Positions 44,485 through 57,020 of a stretch of DNA of 62,000 nt are shown piece after piece. Position 1 is the first letter of the stretch; each line of letters starts with the position of its first letter. The translations under genes were made by a program, and so were the position numbers. The notes beneath the pieces were generated by a model. The model saw only the letters and a program-made list of their open reading frames with translations. It searched no databases and was not told the DNA's origin. The DNA is from Symbiodinium natans. Its lineage: Eukaryota > Sar > Dinophyceae > Suessiales > Symbiodiniaceae. The stretch covers positions 1 to 62,000 of the forward strand of contig CAJNDS010001946.1 of the NCBI GenBank assembly GCA_905221605.1. The letters run 5' to 3'.

Positions 44485-44997
44485 TCACGGGAGTACATGC
44501 CCCCCCCTACAGTACACTCCATGCACAGAGCGCCTTTGAACTTGTGAACAACAGCTCCTCATACCCTTTGCCCTCAGCTGAGGTTCCCCAAGATAACCTA
44601 GACAGACGCCAAGCAGCTCTTTGGATTCCAGTTCAGCTCGGAGCCTGCGTCCGAAAGTCTCAGGGGCCGTGTAGGGTTTGAGAAATGTGGGATCGTAGAT
44701 GTTGGTTGACCCTCGGCTGAGCAAGATTCTGCCAAGCTTGAGAATCACCGTGCTTGCGCAATCTGAGAAAAGCTTCGGCTTGCTTAAAGCACCACCGTGC
44801 TGCAAGGCAAGTGCTGCGCAATTTGAACGCGCCATGGTGCAAGGTACTAGCAAGTCAGCGAGATGTCTACTTTTCCTGGAGAAGACAAGAGAAGACACAA
44901 CTTGTGAGCCGCGTGATGAGGGGCCTGCATGCACACACTTTACCTGTCCATTGGCCGAAAAGCAAAAGTAAACGGACAACCACGCTGTCCCATTCAT
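44485..44997 (-). CDS. Possible exon(s), 170-codon frame, unknown
   Basis: Contains protein-like stretches (VILKLGRILLSRGSTNIYD and AELESKELLGVCLGYLG). A second minus-strand frame is also open over part of it (44660-44842), so the true phase is unsure. It lies upstream of the 44148-44382 exon on the same strand. Confidence 0.3.
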   Translation of the reverse strand: MNGTAWLSVYFCFSANGQVKCVHAGPSSRGSQVVSSLVFSRKSRHLADLLVPCTMARSNCAALALQHGGALSKPKLFSDCASTVILKLGRILLSRGSTNIYDPTFLKPYTAPETFGRRLRAELESKELLGVCLGYLGEPQLRAKGMRSCCSQVQRRSVHGVYCRGGHVLP

Positions 44998-44999
44998 CT

Positions 45000-45770
45000 C
45001 ATGTGAATGTCCTTGGGCATTCGCTCGGAGGCATGCAGCCTCTAAATTTCAACATGTTTCAAGAATTGAAGCGGTAGACCACCAACCCTTGTCGCCTCTG
45101 GATCTCTGCTTGGTGTGCCAAGTAATTGGAGACCTGGACTCCAAATGACAGGGTTCGTCAGGCCGTTCGAGCCCCCGTGGCTTTGAAGCTGCTTTGGGTT
45201 CGCATGACTCGGAGGCTTTCGATTCAAAGGAGACAGAAGACGTCCCAAGACCGAGGCAGATTCCCAGCTGGTGACTGAACCCATGTTACTGGCTCCCAGC
45301 ACAGAATTCACAAGGCTGTCCAATTGAACAACACGAAACCTCTTGGCGATTCTAAACACCGCAAAAAACAGACAGTGCACAAATCAGCAGGGCGGCCAGC
45401 GGTACTGCCACCTTTGGTGCAGGTTCGCTGCGAGCAGTGTCCTGGACCAGTGTGCAAGGTTCAAAAAAAGGTTCTTTCTGGCTGACCTTATTTGTGGCAA
45501 TTCTAGAGGGAACATTCCAGGTTCGAGGGCATATTCCGGGTTTTCTGTCTCCTCAAGGCTCAGCCAAGACCACGTGGAAGCAGCAGCAATAGCACGCGCA
45601 GTAGTGGGGCTCACGGACACGCTGACGGACGGCTACTTTTCTTGCCGGGATTTTGAGTTTAAGACTGAGGGTTTCCTGTGTCTAAGTCCCGTCCCCTGGT
45701 CTCAGGCTTTGCTACACCAAAAAACAGCGGGGGTGGGGGGGCGGGTTGCAATAGTGTCCGTTCAAGCTTT
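45000..45770. other. No gene recognised
   Basis: A 198-codon plus-strand frame (45343-45939) spans part of this stretch but has no recognised motif and overlaps exon signals on the other strand. Confidence 0.3.
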
Positions 45771-45935
45771 TTACTTTGCCGAACCTTTTCTGACAATATG
45801 CGCAGATGCTTCCCTCAGTTGTGCTAGTTGCACGAGCCGCACAATCTCCAATTCAAGAAGATTTAAGAAGTTCGGCTGCGCCTGGGTGCGCCGTTCGCGG
45901 CGGGTGGGCGGCGCCGGTGGCTTCGCCTCATCGGC
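45771..45935 (-). CDS. Candidate exon with basic and helical segments
   Basis: A good acceptor (TTTTTGCGTGTGTCAG|GCCGATG) opens ADEAKPPAPPTRRERRTQAQ followed by an amphipathic helix-like NFLNLLELEIVRLVQLAQL. The exon probably ends at an internal donor before the frame's stop at 45771. Family unknown. Confidence 0.4.
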   Translation of the reverse strand, partial: ADEAKPPAPPTRRERRTQAQPNFLNLLELEIVRLVQLAQLREASAHIVRKGSAK

Positions 45936-46604
45936 CTGACACACGCAAAAACACAAGGGAAGGTGACCTGCTTCGGGGTGCCCAAACATGGGAATGCATA
46001 AACGTCCTTTGCAAACACTCCAAGTGAGGCAAAGATGTTATAGAAACCTCCCTGGCTGGCACACATGGGTTGCGATTCCATGGTGCAGCGATTTCCATGC
46101 TTGCCACCGACCAGGCTACTGACAGTCAAGATCCTACGAAGCACGTCGGGGCTGAGAGAAAACCCACGGAACACACCCAGCGGATAGGAAAACTTGTTTG
46201 AAAACATACGGCGCTCCCATGTGTATCCTGATTCCGGATGGTCCTGCCTAACTTGCAAGAAGCACACCACAAAGCAGCATCTTTTAAGAACATCCAAGGT
46301 CCCAAAGAGTTGTTTCGATTCCATGCAGGGCTCAGGTTGGTCTGGCTGACATAGGGCTTTTAAATACACGGTCAACAAGTGCAAGATTAGGGCCCCAGGG
46401 CTGTGGGTTTAAATGTTTTTCTACACACTCCATGTCCCGACTTGCAAGTGTTCTACCGAACAAGACCTGAGCGTAAACCCAGCCTTGAACACGTCGCTGC
46501 AACTCGCTTGCCCCATGGCGACCGCGGCTTGCGATGTGCTGAAACAGTCGTAGTATCTGCCACACGTACATGTTGAACGCTGTACTGTAGTACGGCTTGG
46601 GCAA
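45936..46604 (-). CDS. Coding-like region of unknown gene, two overlapping frames
   Basis: Frame 46332-46604 reads KPYYSTAFNMYVWQILRLF and VYAQVLFGRTLASRDMECVE. Frame 45863-46384, in another phase, reads RRMFSNKFSYPLGVFRGF and GGFYNIFASLGVFAKDVYAF. Both look more like protein than neighbouring frames, and an intron between them near 46340-46380 would reconcile the phases. I cannot identify the product. Confidence 0.3.
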
Positions 46605-47189
46605 AATTAGCTTGCTACATCTTTTTTGAACACTGACTGATCTGAGTCTGGGTGGGCTGCAGGTTGGTCAGGCAAAATGTATAATTGCAGATATTTGCTG
46701 TCTCCCAGAACAGCGACGCACCTAACCACCGAAACGGCCTGGCTACACTAGCTCATGAAGAATTGGGCAGTGCCATTGTGATTTGTGTTTTGGCAAGTCA
46801 TGCTGCGGGTTTGCCACGTTGTTGCCACTCGCCGCGCTTCTGGCGGCACACGGGGGAGAATACGAGTGCACGCGGCGACACTGGCGCCGGGCAACTTCTT
46901 GCACATTCCGAGCGAGTGAGAGAGTGATAAGGGGCAGTGGCCACAGGGCCCGGAGGCTGGAAGTACGAAGTGCAAGAGAGCAGAGAAAGGGCGGAAACCA
47001 GACCCTGCACATTTTGGGCCGAGAAACCGGGTCCTGCTACCGCACTGAACAGTGGCCAGGCGGAGTGTCCCGGGAGAGTGGAGATTGCTGTTCCCCGTGT
47101 GTTTGGCCTTTTTCCCTCCCCAACCTCCCAAAAAGGCTCAAGCTCCAGCTCATGCACTTTGTTCCTTTGCCTACCCCCAAAACCCCCCC

Positions 47190-47365
47190 CCAAAACCCCC
47201 CCAAGGCTCTCAAAGCCCAAAACAGCCTACCAAAGCCCAAATTGGCTCCTGGCTCCCAAAACGCTCAAAATTGGCTTCCAAAGCCCAAAATTGGCGAAAA
47301 ATTGTGCTTTCCCAAAACCGAAAATTGGCTCCCAAACCCCAAATCGCTTCCCAAAGCCCGTAAGT
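47190..47365. repeat. Degenerate minisatellite (AAAGCCCAAAATTGGCTCCC type)
   Basis: Six or so units of about 24-30 bp related to CCAAAGCCCAAAATTGGCTC. They keep a plus-strand frame open (46783-47442), which I therefore discount. Confidence 0.8.
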
Positions 47366-47369
47366 CTTT

Positions 47370-50154
47370 GTTTTTTGCCACCCGTCTAGCCACAGCACTG
47401 CGGGGTGAACTGGTCGGAGTTGGGAGTCTAGGTTTGGTTTGAAGGTTCGGGCATTTTCAGAAACTGGATGGACCTGTCTGCTAAACCCATCCTCCCACCC
47501 GAGAGAAGTGAAGCATGTTCGACGATGTTCGACGGCGGATCCCATTGTATCAAAATCTTGATGTAAACGCTCGGTTCCACGGGCACCCATGCAAATTCAT
47601 ATCAGTGGAACGCCCTCTCGGATCCTGCATCAGCGATATCTCACTGCATGAAAATTCCCATGTAGACGACTGCTTGTCCCGGCTCTTATCTAGTACGCGA
47701 CATGAAGAAAGTATTGAATTTCTAGAATTCTCTAATACAGTAATCCAATAAAAACAAAAATCCCGAGGAAACGGCGGCAATTTATGGCACACATTGACTG
47801 TCAATCCAAACACTAGTATTATCCTGTGTTTTATTTCCTGCATCCTTACATTTCAGTCTGTATAATTCGTTTCGTTCTCCTCAAAGTCCTTCCTTACCGC
47901 GTGCCCGGTACTGCATTGCACAGGTTGCGTATCGACAATTGTCCGCTCAAAGCCGTACGCAACCTTGCGAGACCAATGATGCATTGCCATGCTCGGCAGA
48001 GACTGCAGCCTGAGGAAAGAGACCGGTCCCTTTTGTGCTTAGGCTCATCATGCTCATCCATGAGCTGCCTTTTGCAGAGTGCACCAGCGGCAACTGATGC
48101 CGCGAAGAGCGATCATTAACTTGAGCTGACCCGTGAAACTTTGCGATCTGCCTCTGGCACATATCAACAAACTTCCAACCATCGGAGCCTGTACAAAGAT
48201 TGGGCGCATAAAGCATACTTGTGGCCCATGCAAAACATTCGGTTTTCTAAGTGATCAAAAGGTTCCGGCTGTTCAGCGGGAGCTGTTTGACAAGGCACCG
48301 GATTCTCAAGGCCTCAGCCAGCCGGGCTTATTGGGATTTGTGCTTTATTGGGGATGCTTTCAGCAAGTGGCCTGGAGAAATCGCAAGAGCTTGACACTAC
48401 TAGACCCAGCTTTGTTCGTCCGCCAGGTTGCGGCTTTGGCAAAACACCAACGGCTTCCAGCACCGTAAATGGAATGGAAGTTACACCTGCGCGATGAAAT
48501 GGTCACATATTCGCGAGCTCATGTGTGGCCAAGCTGCCATGTCAAGATAGCAAGCTCTTGTCTGGAGAACTGCTCCCCAACACGTACGAACACGGCACAA
48601 ATTGGCATTGCCCGAAGGCCGGCGAAATCTAAGTTGCGGACTGATCAACGCGCAAATGTAGAGAACAGCCTTCACGAGTGGCTTAGAAGATCCGAAGTTC
48701 GTGGGCTGAACGGATAGGCTACTTCAGGGAATTCTGACGAGCCGGCATGTGACTTGGCAATGGCAACCTGCCTGCTTGATCTGGCGTTTCCAAGACCACT
48801 CCATGACAATGCCCATGCAGTATGCTGGAATGATAAGCATCATAGCCTGCAGTTGCCGCTCCCTCCAGCTACAAGTTGGTCACGATGCAGCTGCAACGCG
48901 GATGCCGTAACCGTAACTGTGTATCGAGTTCTTTTGGCTGAGCATCCGTTGCAACGGTGGCTCCCAGGAGACCTTGGCCACGAATCAGTATGGGGCCGAC
49001 ATTAACTTGGGAACTTGTTTGGTGTTCTACCTCGGGAATCCGTAGAGTGAACGGCTGGAAAAACCATCCAAAGACTTGTGAACAATCAAAAGCACGTTGC
49101 CCTTGCGCGTCTGTTGCATTTCGCAAATGTGAAGCTGTCTTCTCTTGGCGTATGCTTTTCGTTCTATGGAAACTCCTCACTCTATGCAACATTTTCCTCT
49201 GCATGCTCTTTAGGTTTGAAGACACTCTATTTCCTCTAAACTTACCTGGGAAACCCCTATTTCCTTTGTATCTGTGTAGGTCCAGGCTAAAACAGGGTAT
49301 GGGAACGAAGCTTCACAACAGGAATAAGAACCCACCACGGTCGAGAGATAGTTTATGGTCGGTCTAAGGTTGGGACTCGTGCTTCTGCCCCATCTATCGA
49401 AGTTTAATGACACCCAAAACACGCAAGTGCGATTTGTGCCTACTTCCTTGGGTGATCAAAAACCGAGGTAGCCACAGATGACTTTCAAGCCGCACACCCC
49501 TTCCCCAATGCAGCAGATTTTCTTGAAACAGTCAACGCTGACTACGCCCCAACCTATGGCAGAATCAATAGCTCGCTGTTTTCCAGACCGTCTGGCCTGA
49601 CCTGCTCAAGCAACCGCAAACTCAGGCCTAGCTCCGCTAGCTTTCGTGAAAGGCTGTCCTTCCTAGAGAAACCGCCGCCGAAGCCGCAAGCAAAGGAAAA
49701 CATAACACGACACAAGCAAAAATCGAAAATGGCTTCGCCATACCCCACCTTCCTTAAATTCTACGAAGAACATCCAGACGTCGACCCGCGCATGCTACGA
49801 TGAACAGAGCTGCTGAGCACAGTCCCCACGTTCGGCACATTCACCTCCGCGAGACTCTGCTACAGTGCGCAAGCGCAAACGGGAAGCAGGGAACATTGCC
49901 AATGTGCACAATGTACGTGCTGCATACGCCAACCCAGGAGCGCCGAGTGGCGGCAACAGCAGCTTGACAAGCCAAGCAGGCAACAGAGACCCCGATGCCT
50001 CGAGCTGACATGGCCAAATGTCCGTTTACCCGTGCCCAAGCGCTTTAATGACTTTAATGCCGCGGCACGGAAGCATGGTTGGTCTCGAACTTCTCCCTCT
50101 GAATTTGCCGGGCTCCTTGGTCAGCCAATCTTAAGTTGCCAAGACCGTAGTGAC
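47370..50154. other. No gene recognised
   Basis: Only short frames. A minus-strand frame at 48869-49225 (FGWFFQPFTLRIPEVEHQT) is somewhat protein-like, but boundaries are unclear. No repeats of note. Confidence 0.3.
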
Positions 50155-50273
50155 CTGCATAAGCCTCGTGTGGCTTTGCGCCTGGCAATCAAGCTGCAGC
50201 AGAGGTGCTCCAGCAGCGAGGGTTCTGCCTTCACAAAGTATTCCTTCAGCTGAACACCAGATTTCACCTTCAT
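50155..50273 (-). CDS. GRAM-domain-like exon, possible gene start
   Basis: Reads from an ATG (50273) MKVKSGVQLKEYFV, then KAEPSLLEHLCCSLIARR and a final KATRGLC before a TGCAG|GTCACT donor. This resembles the first strands of GRAM domains (F-x-x-P/A-E-x-x-L-L-x-x-x-x-C-x-L then R-G-x-L-Y), which bind membrane lipids. The next exon was not found, and another minus-strand frame is also open here. The assignment rests on the pattern only. Confidence 0.4.
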
Positions 50274-50274
50274 T

Positions 50275-52544
50275 GTCGCCGACAAGTTGTGCTATTTCTG
50301 TGAGCTCTTCTTGCACTGATCGCTCAGTGATGCCCGATGCAAAAAAAGAACTTTGTGACACAACGTCAAGGCTCGGTTGGATTCAGATTCGCTGGGATAG
50401 CGACCTTGGCATAAATGAGTGACATCCCTCAATTCCGTTCTAGCCTGGGCCTAGCTCCTGTGGGGGGTACAGTACAGATCCCAGACCGTGCGGGTGGGGG
50501 CAACCGTTTCAGCTTCAGCTCCGGTTTCAGGTTGCCGTACCTACTCAACCATGTTGGGCTCAGGGCACCCGTTTTTTCCCTCGGAAAAGGGGGAGGGATT
50601 ATTCATTGCTTCATGCTTCAGTTTCGTTTTCAGTTGTCTACCCGAGCCTTGGGGGAGAGGAGGGGGGAGGGCTTCGGATCTGCGCTTGCGGTTGGATCTA
50701 AAGCCTAAAGAAGTGCCTGGATGCGCGGGACATGAATCTCGAGCATGGGAGTGCAGATACAGCTTGAAATGGCAAAGGCTAACGGAGAGGCAAAAGACAG
50801 CTCACAGCGATGAGGATGATACAGATCATGCTAGATCAAGGCATCAAGATCCATGCAGCGCAAGGAACGCCAGCCAGAGTGGCTGCACTTAGCACAGCGG
50901 AAGGAAACTTGACCAAACCTGGTGCTTTGATCGACGATGTGGTACTGGCCGGAAGGAAGGCGTTCTTGCCAAGCTGCGAAAAGTGGAATGCATGAAGCTT
51001 GGCATAGAAAGAGACAAGAAGCCGACTCCGACAAGCACTATAGACCCGCGAGTGGTTGCTAAATGCTTGTCTTGGCTTAGAGCCGGGGGGCAAGTCCCGC
51101 TGCCGGGAGACTCCCCAACGCACCTCAAAGCCCAATGATGATAGCCAGCGAAGATGCATCAGCGCCCCCTGTCTTCTGTGTCGCTCGAGGTAGTAACACG
51201 CAGACCACTGGATAGAGCACTGCGCTGTAACCGAAGCATTGCTTTATAATTGTTCTGAATGAACTTGGTCCAAAGCGTGCTTTATATTGCTCTGAATGAA
51301 CTTGGTTTACCAACTACCACGTTTTCTGGAGTCTTCGAGTTTGCATGAGGAAGACAAAAAACCCAGCCTAGAATTGCTGTTGTCGTCCACGCATGGCTCG
51401 CCATCACGCGCAGACTTGTCATGGAGGACCAATGCACTAGGGACATGAGACAGGACATAAGATGTTCCAGAAGACTCGTTCATTTCCCTTGCACAGAGAG
51501 AGTCCTAAGTCCTAAGGGCTACAAAGCAATAGGTTGTACATGGAGTGAAAAAACGAATGAAAACCAAGCGAAGAAAGGAGAGCTCACTTTGCTCGTGCAT
51601 TTATAGATTCCTGGCTGAACAAGGTGGCGCTTCAGATTCAGCAAAGATGATGTTGATCCAATGTAGCTTAGCTAGGAGAAGAGCTAAACCAGCTGCAAAC
51701 CCACCTAACTGCAATGCAACTGGACCTCACCTATATAACATGGCCCATCAGGTCTTTTGTCCCAAAAAGTCAGGCATGCCAGGCTACTCCCGCACCTCCA
51801 CGATTCCACACCCTAATCAACCCTAACAAGCTAATCAGTGGCTAATCTAAACCAATGCTACGGCGTAATGTCCGATCATCTCTCACTTAGCTCAAAGCTA
51901 TTGGAAACCTCTCTTGCCGATCGAAAGGGACTTTGTGTTTGCTTCACATGAAAGCGTAGGGACTGCTTCAGGTGATAGGTCGATGATGGACACAGACAGG
52001 CTCTAGATTTCTCGGCGCGCAAGAAACATGTCGATTCTTTTGGCCGAATGTGTGCTCTTGGTGGGCCCAGCAAGTCTTTGGTGTGGTCCAAGCAGATTTT
52101 TTGAGTGAACCCAGTAGTGATGCGTGAATCGGTCGGGCGCCTTGCCTCAATCTGGGCCTCAACAATGCAAGCCACTTCGTGTGCTGCGTGTGCTGTGAAG
52201 AGCTTCTTGACGGGACGGGGCACTTCGGGGCCATGGCTCTCCTTTCCCTCATGGCCGTTGGGTCGAGGGAGAAGAAGCCTCGTACGATCTCGTACATGTT
52301 TCGTTCGAGCGAGATCCCGTGCAGAAGAATGCACACCTGCCCAAGTTCCTACGAGTATGTCTCATGGAACAGAGCAAACTTTCGCGTTTCCCGTTGAAGA
52401 GGTTCCTGTTTGTGCAGTGAAGAGGTCCTCTTCAAGTGGCACTCGTCAAACAAACAGGCGACAAGTACTCATGCCTGACTTGACTTGCTTCAAGAACAAC
52501 CCGACGACTCCACAACTTTACAACAAAGGCAACCCAGGTCCTAT
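50275..52544. other. No secure exon; possible C-terminal exons of the transporter
   Basis: At 52200-52340 a minus-strand stretch after GGGCAG|GTGTGC (ILLHGISLERNMYEIV) could follow the last recognised transporter exon, but the phase does not close cleanly. At 51240-51305 a ~37-bp unit ending in TCTGAATGAACTTGGT is tandemly duplicated. At 50836-51000 another minus-strand frame (VKFPSAVLSAATLAGVPC) is protein-like but unassigned. Confidence 0.3.
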
Positions 52545-55500
52545 ACAAGAGCAGAGCTGCCATCATCGTAAGCGTCAGAAAGCATCGGCCGGCCGCTACC
52601 ATGTAGTCCTGCACGGGCGCCCTATGCTTGCGCTGCGAAAGGGAAAGGCCCTAAGGTCATGATGGCATGCCAGCGCGCAGTCCGTGGGATCATAATTCTG
52701 CAGGATGTCCGAGCGAGTCTTGTTGAGAAAGGACAAGTAGCCTAAACTCGCCAAGACATGACAGGTTCATGCCCACAGCCCCTACTTCCAAAAGTGATGC
52801 GAGTAGGTTCGCAGAAACTGAGGCAAGAAACCGGTGACACCGATCAAAATGTAGAAGGCACATTGGAAAATGTTCACACGTGCCGAAACTTTCTTCATTC
52901 GTTCGCGCGTTGGTCGGACGAGACGATCTGCGATCGGCACCACGTTCAAGTGACAGTTGAAAGCGAAGACGCACAAGGCGAATGCCTGGCGGGCGCCATG
53001 ACTACATCAGCATGTCTTGCGTGTTGCCCGGAACTACGTAATTAACACCAGGGCATGCTAACTCACGACTTAGTGCAGAATTTTGAAGCCATGTGTGCCC
53101 GGCCTCAAAAAAATGCACAGTAAAGCTGGCCACTCTGACAGGCCCATCGGTGACCTGATTCACCTGACACGGGGCGACTGCGTGAGCAGATTCTTGCAAA
53201 GTCTCTATCCTTCGATGTTAATCAATAGACATCGCCACACTGCATCCGAACTTGCTGTGTCATCCATGCAACAGATATCCACAGATGTTTAGCTGGTGAC
53301 CCTCTGTTTCGGTCGGGTCTGCTCATGCAGAATCCAGCCTTCATCACCCTTCACAGGCCCATGCCCGCCCTCGCTGCCCACCGCCCCCTATAACCCGACT
53401 TCACCATAGATCGGGCACGGGGGCCCACTCTTGGGGTACTCCCGTATCCCGGAGCCGCCCCAAAGACCGACATTGATGGCGGAACAGCACGGTAAGCGCC
53501 GACTTGCTCACCGTGTTTGAAGGTCTGATAAGACTGGTATGGCACATTGCAAGCTTCATAGGTGCATGGGGTTTTCTGACTGAGGTCGTCAGAGAAGTTG
53601 CATGGTCAGGCTGTTGGAAGCACCGGATACGGCGCAGGGTTTAAAATATTCTGAGGCACGTGGGACTTGAATTCCAAGCGCCGCTCACTACAACATCGGG
53701 ACATGGAGGACAGGGGTTCAGGGTGTTTGGGCTGTTGTGCGTTCTGACTTTGGCTTCTACATTTTCCAACTCGATGTCCTGACTCGTGGGACCCCTGATT
53801 GCAAGCACCCTCATCCGATGATGAGTCCTAAGCTAAAAAGCCAGCAGAGTGGAGATCGTTTTTGGTATGCACCCTGCCCTCCACACACACAGTTGCAGAA
53901 CAAAACAAAACGGTGGTTTCCACATGCACAGGCAAGGAAAAGCCTAGGGTTTCTACCTTTCAAGCGCCTGTTTGCCCCCCCCCCCCCCCCCCATGCTCCA
54001 AGGATGAGTGGGCCCACATATCCTTTCCATTTCGCGGTTTTGGGCTGAACAGCAGTTTACAAGTTGAACATTGCAGTGCAGGGACCAGTACCGAAAAAAG
54101 ATAGGCCCGCCGGCTGAGAATCCAAGTGGTCAGGCCGGAGGCCTCCAAGGCCCGCAGAGGCCATGAGGAGCCCCAGAGCAAAAAGGAGATGAAAACCGAC
54201 AGAAGCACTGATATAATTGTAGCCCCCTGAAGAGACACCCCTCTGAGCTGTGCATGGGAACCCTTTGCCGTTTGTGCTGTCGATGCTCGGTCGATGCTCT
54301 CGGCAGGTCTGATGCAGACCAAGTCGCTTGGAACATTCTCGGGCATCTGAAAGCCACAACGAAGGACATGTACCTCAGGCTCAGCTCTCAGTAGCAAGGC
54401 TCTTCTCCTGCCTGCACCATGCCATATTGAGGAGCCTAGCTGCAAAAGCGACATAATAGAGACTGGCTGTAGAAACTTCAGCTTGGATAGATCGCTAGGA
54501 AGCATCATCGGCACCAGCAGCACCTCTGGAGCGAAGGAAGACACATACAAAGCATCGATGAAAGGCTGTTCATTGACAGGATCTCACAGTCCACTCGGGC
54601 TGAGTGCAACACGGCCGCCACAAGTATGGAACAGGTACGTGTGGGGCCTAGATTGCTTCAGTATGATTCAGAAATCCTCACACTCTCCACGCTCTCCTAT
54701 GTGCAACGAGGCCATGACTGTGCCACGCTGTACCTTTAATCGCAAAGTGGCCCATTGTGTCCTGCGCCCAGTCCTCTGGGAAAATCAAAGCGATGATGTT
54801 CGGCACGAAATCCCCGATGAAGACCATGTATCCCACCTCGGTGCACAATGGCAGCTAAGGACACTACATCTTCTAGATATGCACAAGTGGTCATTTTGGC
54901 AAGCCATCGCAGCGCTCATGTGCCACATGGCCACGAGGGCTATTAAGCACAGTACGCAGGCACCGTTGCCATAGATAAAGAGCATCGCATCCAAAATGGG
55001 GCCTAGCCGTGAACGCTAAGAATGCGCTTCGATGTTGCGCTCTCTCTCTCACTCTCTCTCACTCTCTCTCTGTCTCGCTGTGTCTCTTTTTTTTTCCCCT
55101 CTCTCTCTCTCTGCACGCTTAGGCCCTCCGAAGGGAGGCCGCCCCCAGGGGGGCGCGAAGTCCGAGGGTCAGTCCTTGTGGCGACCGCGTGTTTCGCAGC
55201 TTCCCTGTGAAATTTCGAGGCTCGGGGTTCGAATGCGTTCCACCAAGTTATCACCATCCCTATCTTCTTCTTCTTCTTCTTCTTCTTCTTCTTCTTCTTC
55301 TTCTTCTGCTGGGCTTGAGAGGGACCTGGGGGCCTGGGGCCTTTTTTTTGCGCGCACGCGCGCCCGAGTCCGTTGTCCAGTGTTACACTTCAGGGTTCCC
55401 TGTTGGTCCCCTTAGTTTGGGTTATGATACTATGATGGTTGGCTGTTTTCTCCGTGAAGCAAAAGCCCCGAACACACCATCCCTCTCTCTCTCTCGCACT

Positions 55501-57020
55501 CTCTCTCTCTCTCTCTCTTGCTTGCTTGCGTGCTTGCTTGCTAGGCGTATGACCCCCCCCCCCAAGAAAGGCACTCTCTCTCACTCTGTCTCTCGATACT
55601 CGTTCTGCAGGGCATGAATGATGGGGTAAACCCCTCCGAGCAAGCCAGCGCACGCGTGGTCGAAGTGCGTGTTCGTTTGTGTTTCTTTCCTGCGCGGCCT
55701 GAGAGCAGAGGCCCCGCGGGTTTGCCCGCCCCGGCTTTTGTGTGGGCACATTGCTATTGACCCTCTCCCCCTGCTCCAGAGCTCCTCGATAGTGGGGCTC
55801 ATGCTACTTGCCCTTCTCGCATCTCCCTCGTCACTCTCCTGTCTAGCTGGTCCTCGATCTCATTTGGGCTTCTGGGGTTTGCCTTTCCCTGGCGAGGAGT
55901 GTTCTGCTTCACTGGCTGCCGTGGTGTGCGCCCAGCGGTGTGCCCCTGTCCTTCCACCACCATGCCCCGCGTTGTGGGTCTGCTGATGTAGTGGCTGTGG
56001 CGCATCTGGGCTGTCTGGCTTTGCTTGCTCCGTCGCTGGTCGCCCCCCCCCCCCCCCCCTCGTCGCCATCCTCGACCTGCCCCTACCCCGTTGGTGCTTG
56101 TGCTTGTGCCTGTGCCTACGCGCGTGCCTTGCCGTTGGCCCTGCCTGTTTGCTGTTGGCGCTGTCACCTTCCTATTTGCTCTCGGATATAGTCCTCATCT
56201 TTGCTCCAAACGGTTGCAGCTGGTGCTCCGCTTGTGGCCTGTCCTTCTCGGCGCGACTCGCTGTTGCTGTTTCGGCGACGTCCAGGTCTCGGTTCCTCGT
56301 TGCCCTCGAAGCTTCGATTTGCTTATGCCCCAACAACCAAAGAAGTCCTCCCTTTGCAAATGCCTGGTAAAACTGTGCCCTAGCACTTCCTTTCTGCTTG
56401 TTTGTGACAGCTTGTTGCTTCGGACCAGGCGGTACTCTCACAGGGAGGGTGACGAGAGATCAGAGAGATCAGCAACCCGGCCGTCTTTGCAGTTGCGCTG
56501 TCTCGAGCACTGTCTGGCGGCGGGTTCCTGCCCAATTTGAGCCAGAATGGTTACTCTTTTTTGCCTCTGTTTTAAATTTGTCTTTCTTACTCTCTTCTCT
56601 TTCTGTGCAGTGAAAAACCCCCTGCCGGTTCCTCTCTGCCTCTCTCTCTCTCTCGGCCTGCTTTGGGTCCAGCACAGTGGGAAAAGAGAGCTGCGTATGA
56701 GCTGCAGCCGGTTCTGGTGCTCCTCATGGCCAAAGCGTGCCCTGACTCTGTGGCTCGATGAATCTCGCTGGGCCTTTCAATGTCGTACTAAGCGATAGGC
56801 ATGTCCATCAGGGCATCCATTCCCACATAAGCCAGGAGTGCACCAGTCATCAGCATCACGCAGCCCAGCCCCACTCCACAAACATTCATAACCTTGCTGT
56901 GGTAAGCAGCGCTCATGAGACCACAGTGGCGGTTTGGACAAGCTGGAACGAATAAGGCAGGCGCAAAGGCAACCGAGAGCACTCCACCCCCAAGCGCGGT
57001 CGTCGTTAGCGTCAACATTC
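52545..57020 (-). CDS. Amino-acid transporter, AAAP/SLC38 family, multi-exon, ends incomplete
   Basis: Membrane carrier of the amino acid/auxin permease family. Recognised exons: 56965-57020 (first membrane segment, LGGGVLSVAF), 56794-56892 (VCGVGLGCVMLMTGALL), 54905-55002 (GNGACVLCLIALVAMW), 54734-54836 (VGYMVFIGDFVPNIIAL, the family's IGD-x-x-P segment), about 54442-54525 (VPMMLPSDLSKLKFLQ), about 54150-54226 (IISVLLSVFISFLLW), 52832-52985 (FAFNCHLNVVPI and KVSARVNIFQCAFYILIGVTG), about 52700-52741 (YLSFLNKTRSDILQNYDPTD) and about 52545-52608 (AAGRCFLTLTMMAALL). Phases close at most junctions checked: 56965/56892, 54905/54836, 54734/54525 and 52832/52741. The donor after 56965 and the one after 54905 are GC, while 54734 and 52832 use GT. 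Order and spacing follow the family. Missing: the segment between membrane spans 2 and 3, the start codon and the last spans. Substrate cannot be told from this. Confidence 0.8.
55040..55307. repeat. (CT)n tract and (TTC)n microsatellite inside transporter intron
   Basis: CT-rich repeats at 55040-55112 and an uninterrupted TTC run at about 55262-55307. Further CT tracts lie at 55485-55520. All are in the long pyrimidine-rich intron between membrane spans 2 and 3 of the transporter. Confidence 0.9.

Noticed and set aside
46783-47442. 219-codon plus-strand frame
   Set aside because: Kept open by C-runs and the AAAGCCCAAAATTGGC minisatellite. Composition is low-complexity and the other strand is also open.
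51185-51240. tRNA-like stretch (GGATAGAGCACTGCGCTGTAACC)
   Set aside because: Resembles a D-arm plus anticodon region, but no anticodon stem, T-arm or acceptor stem can be paired.
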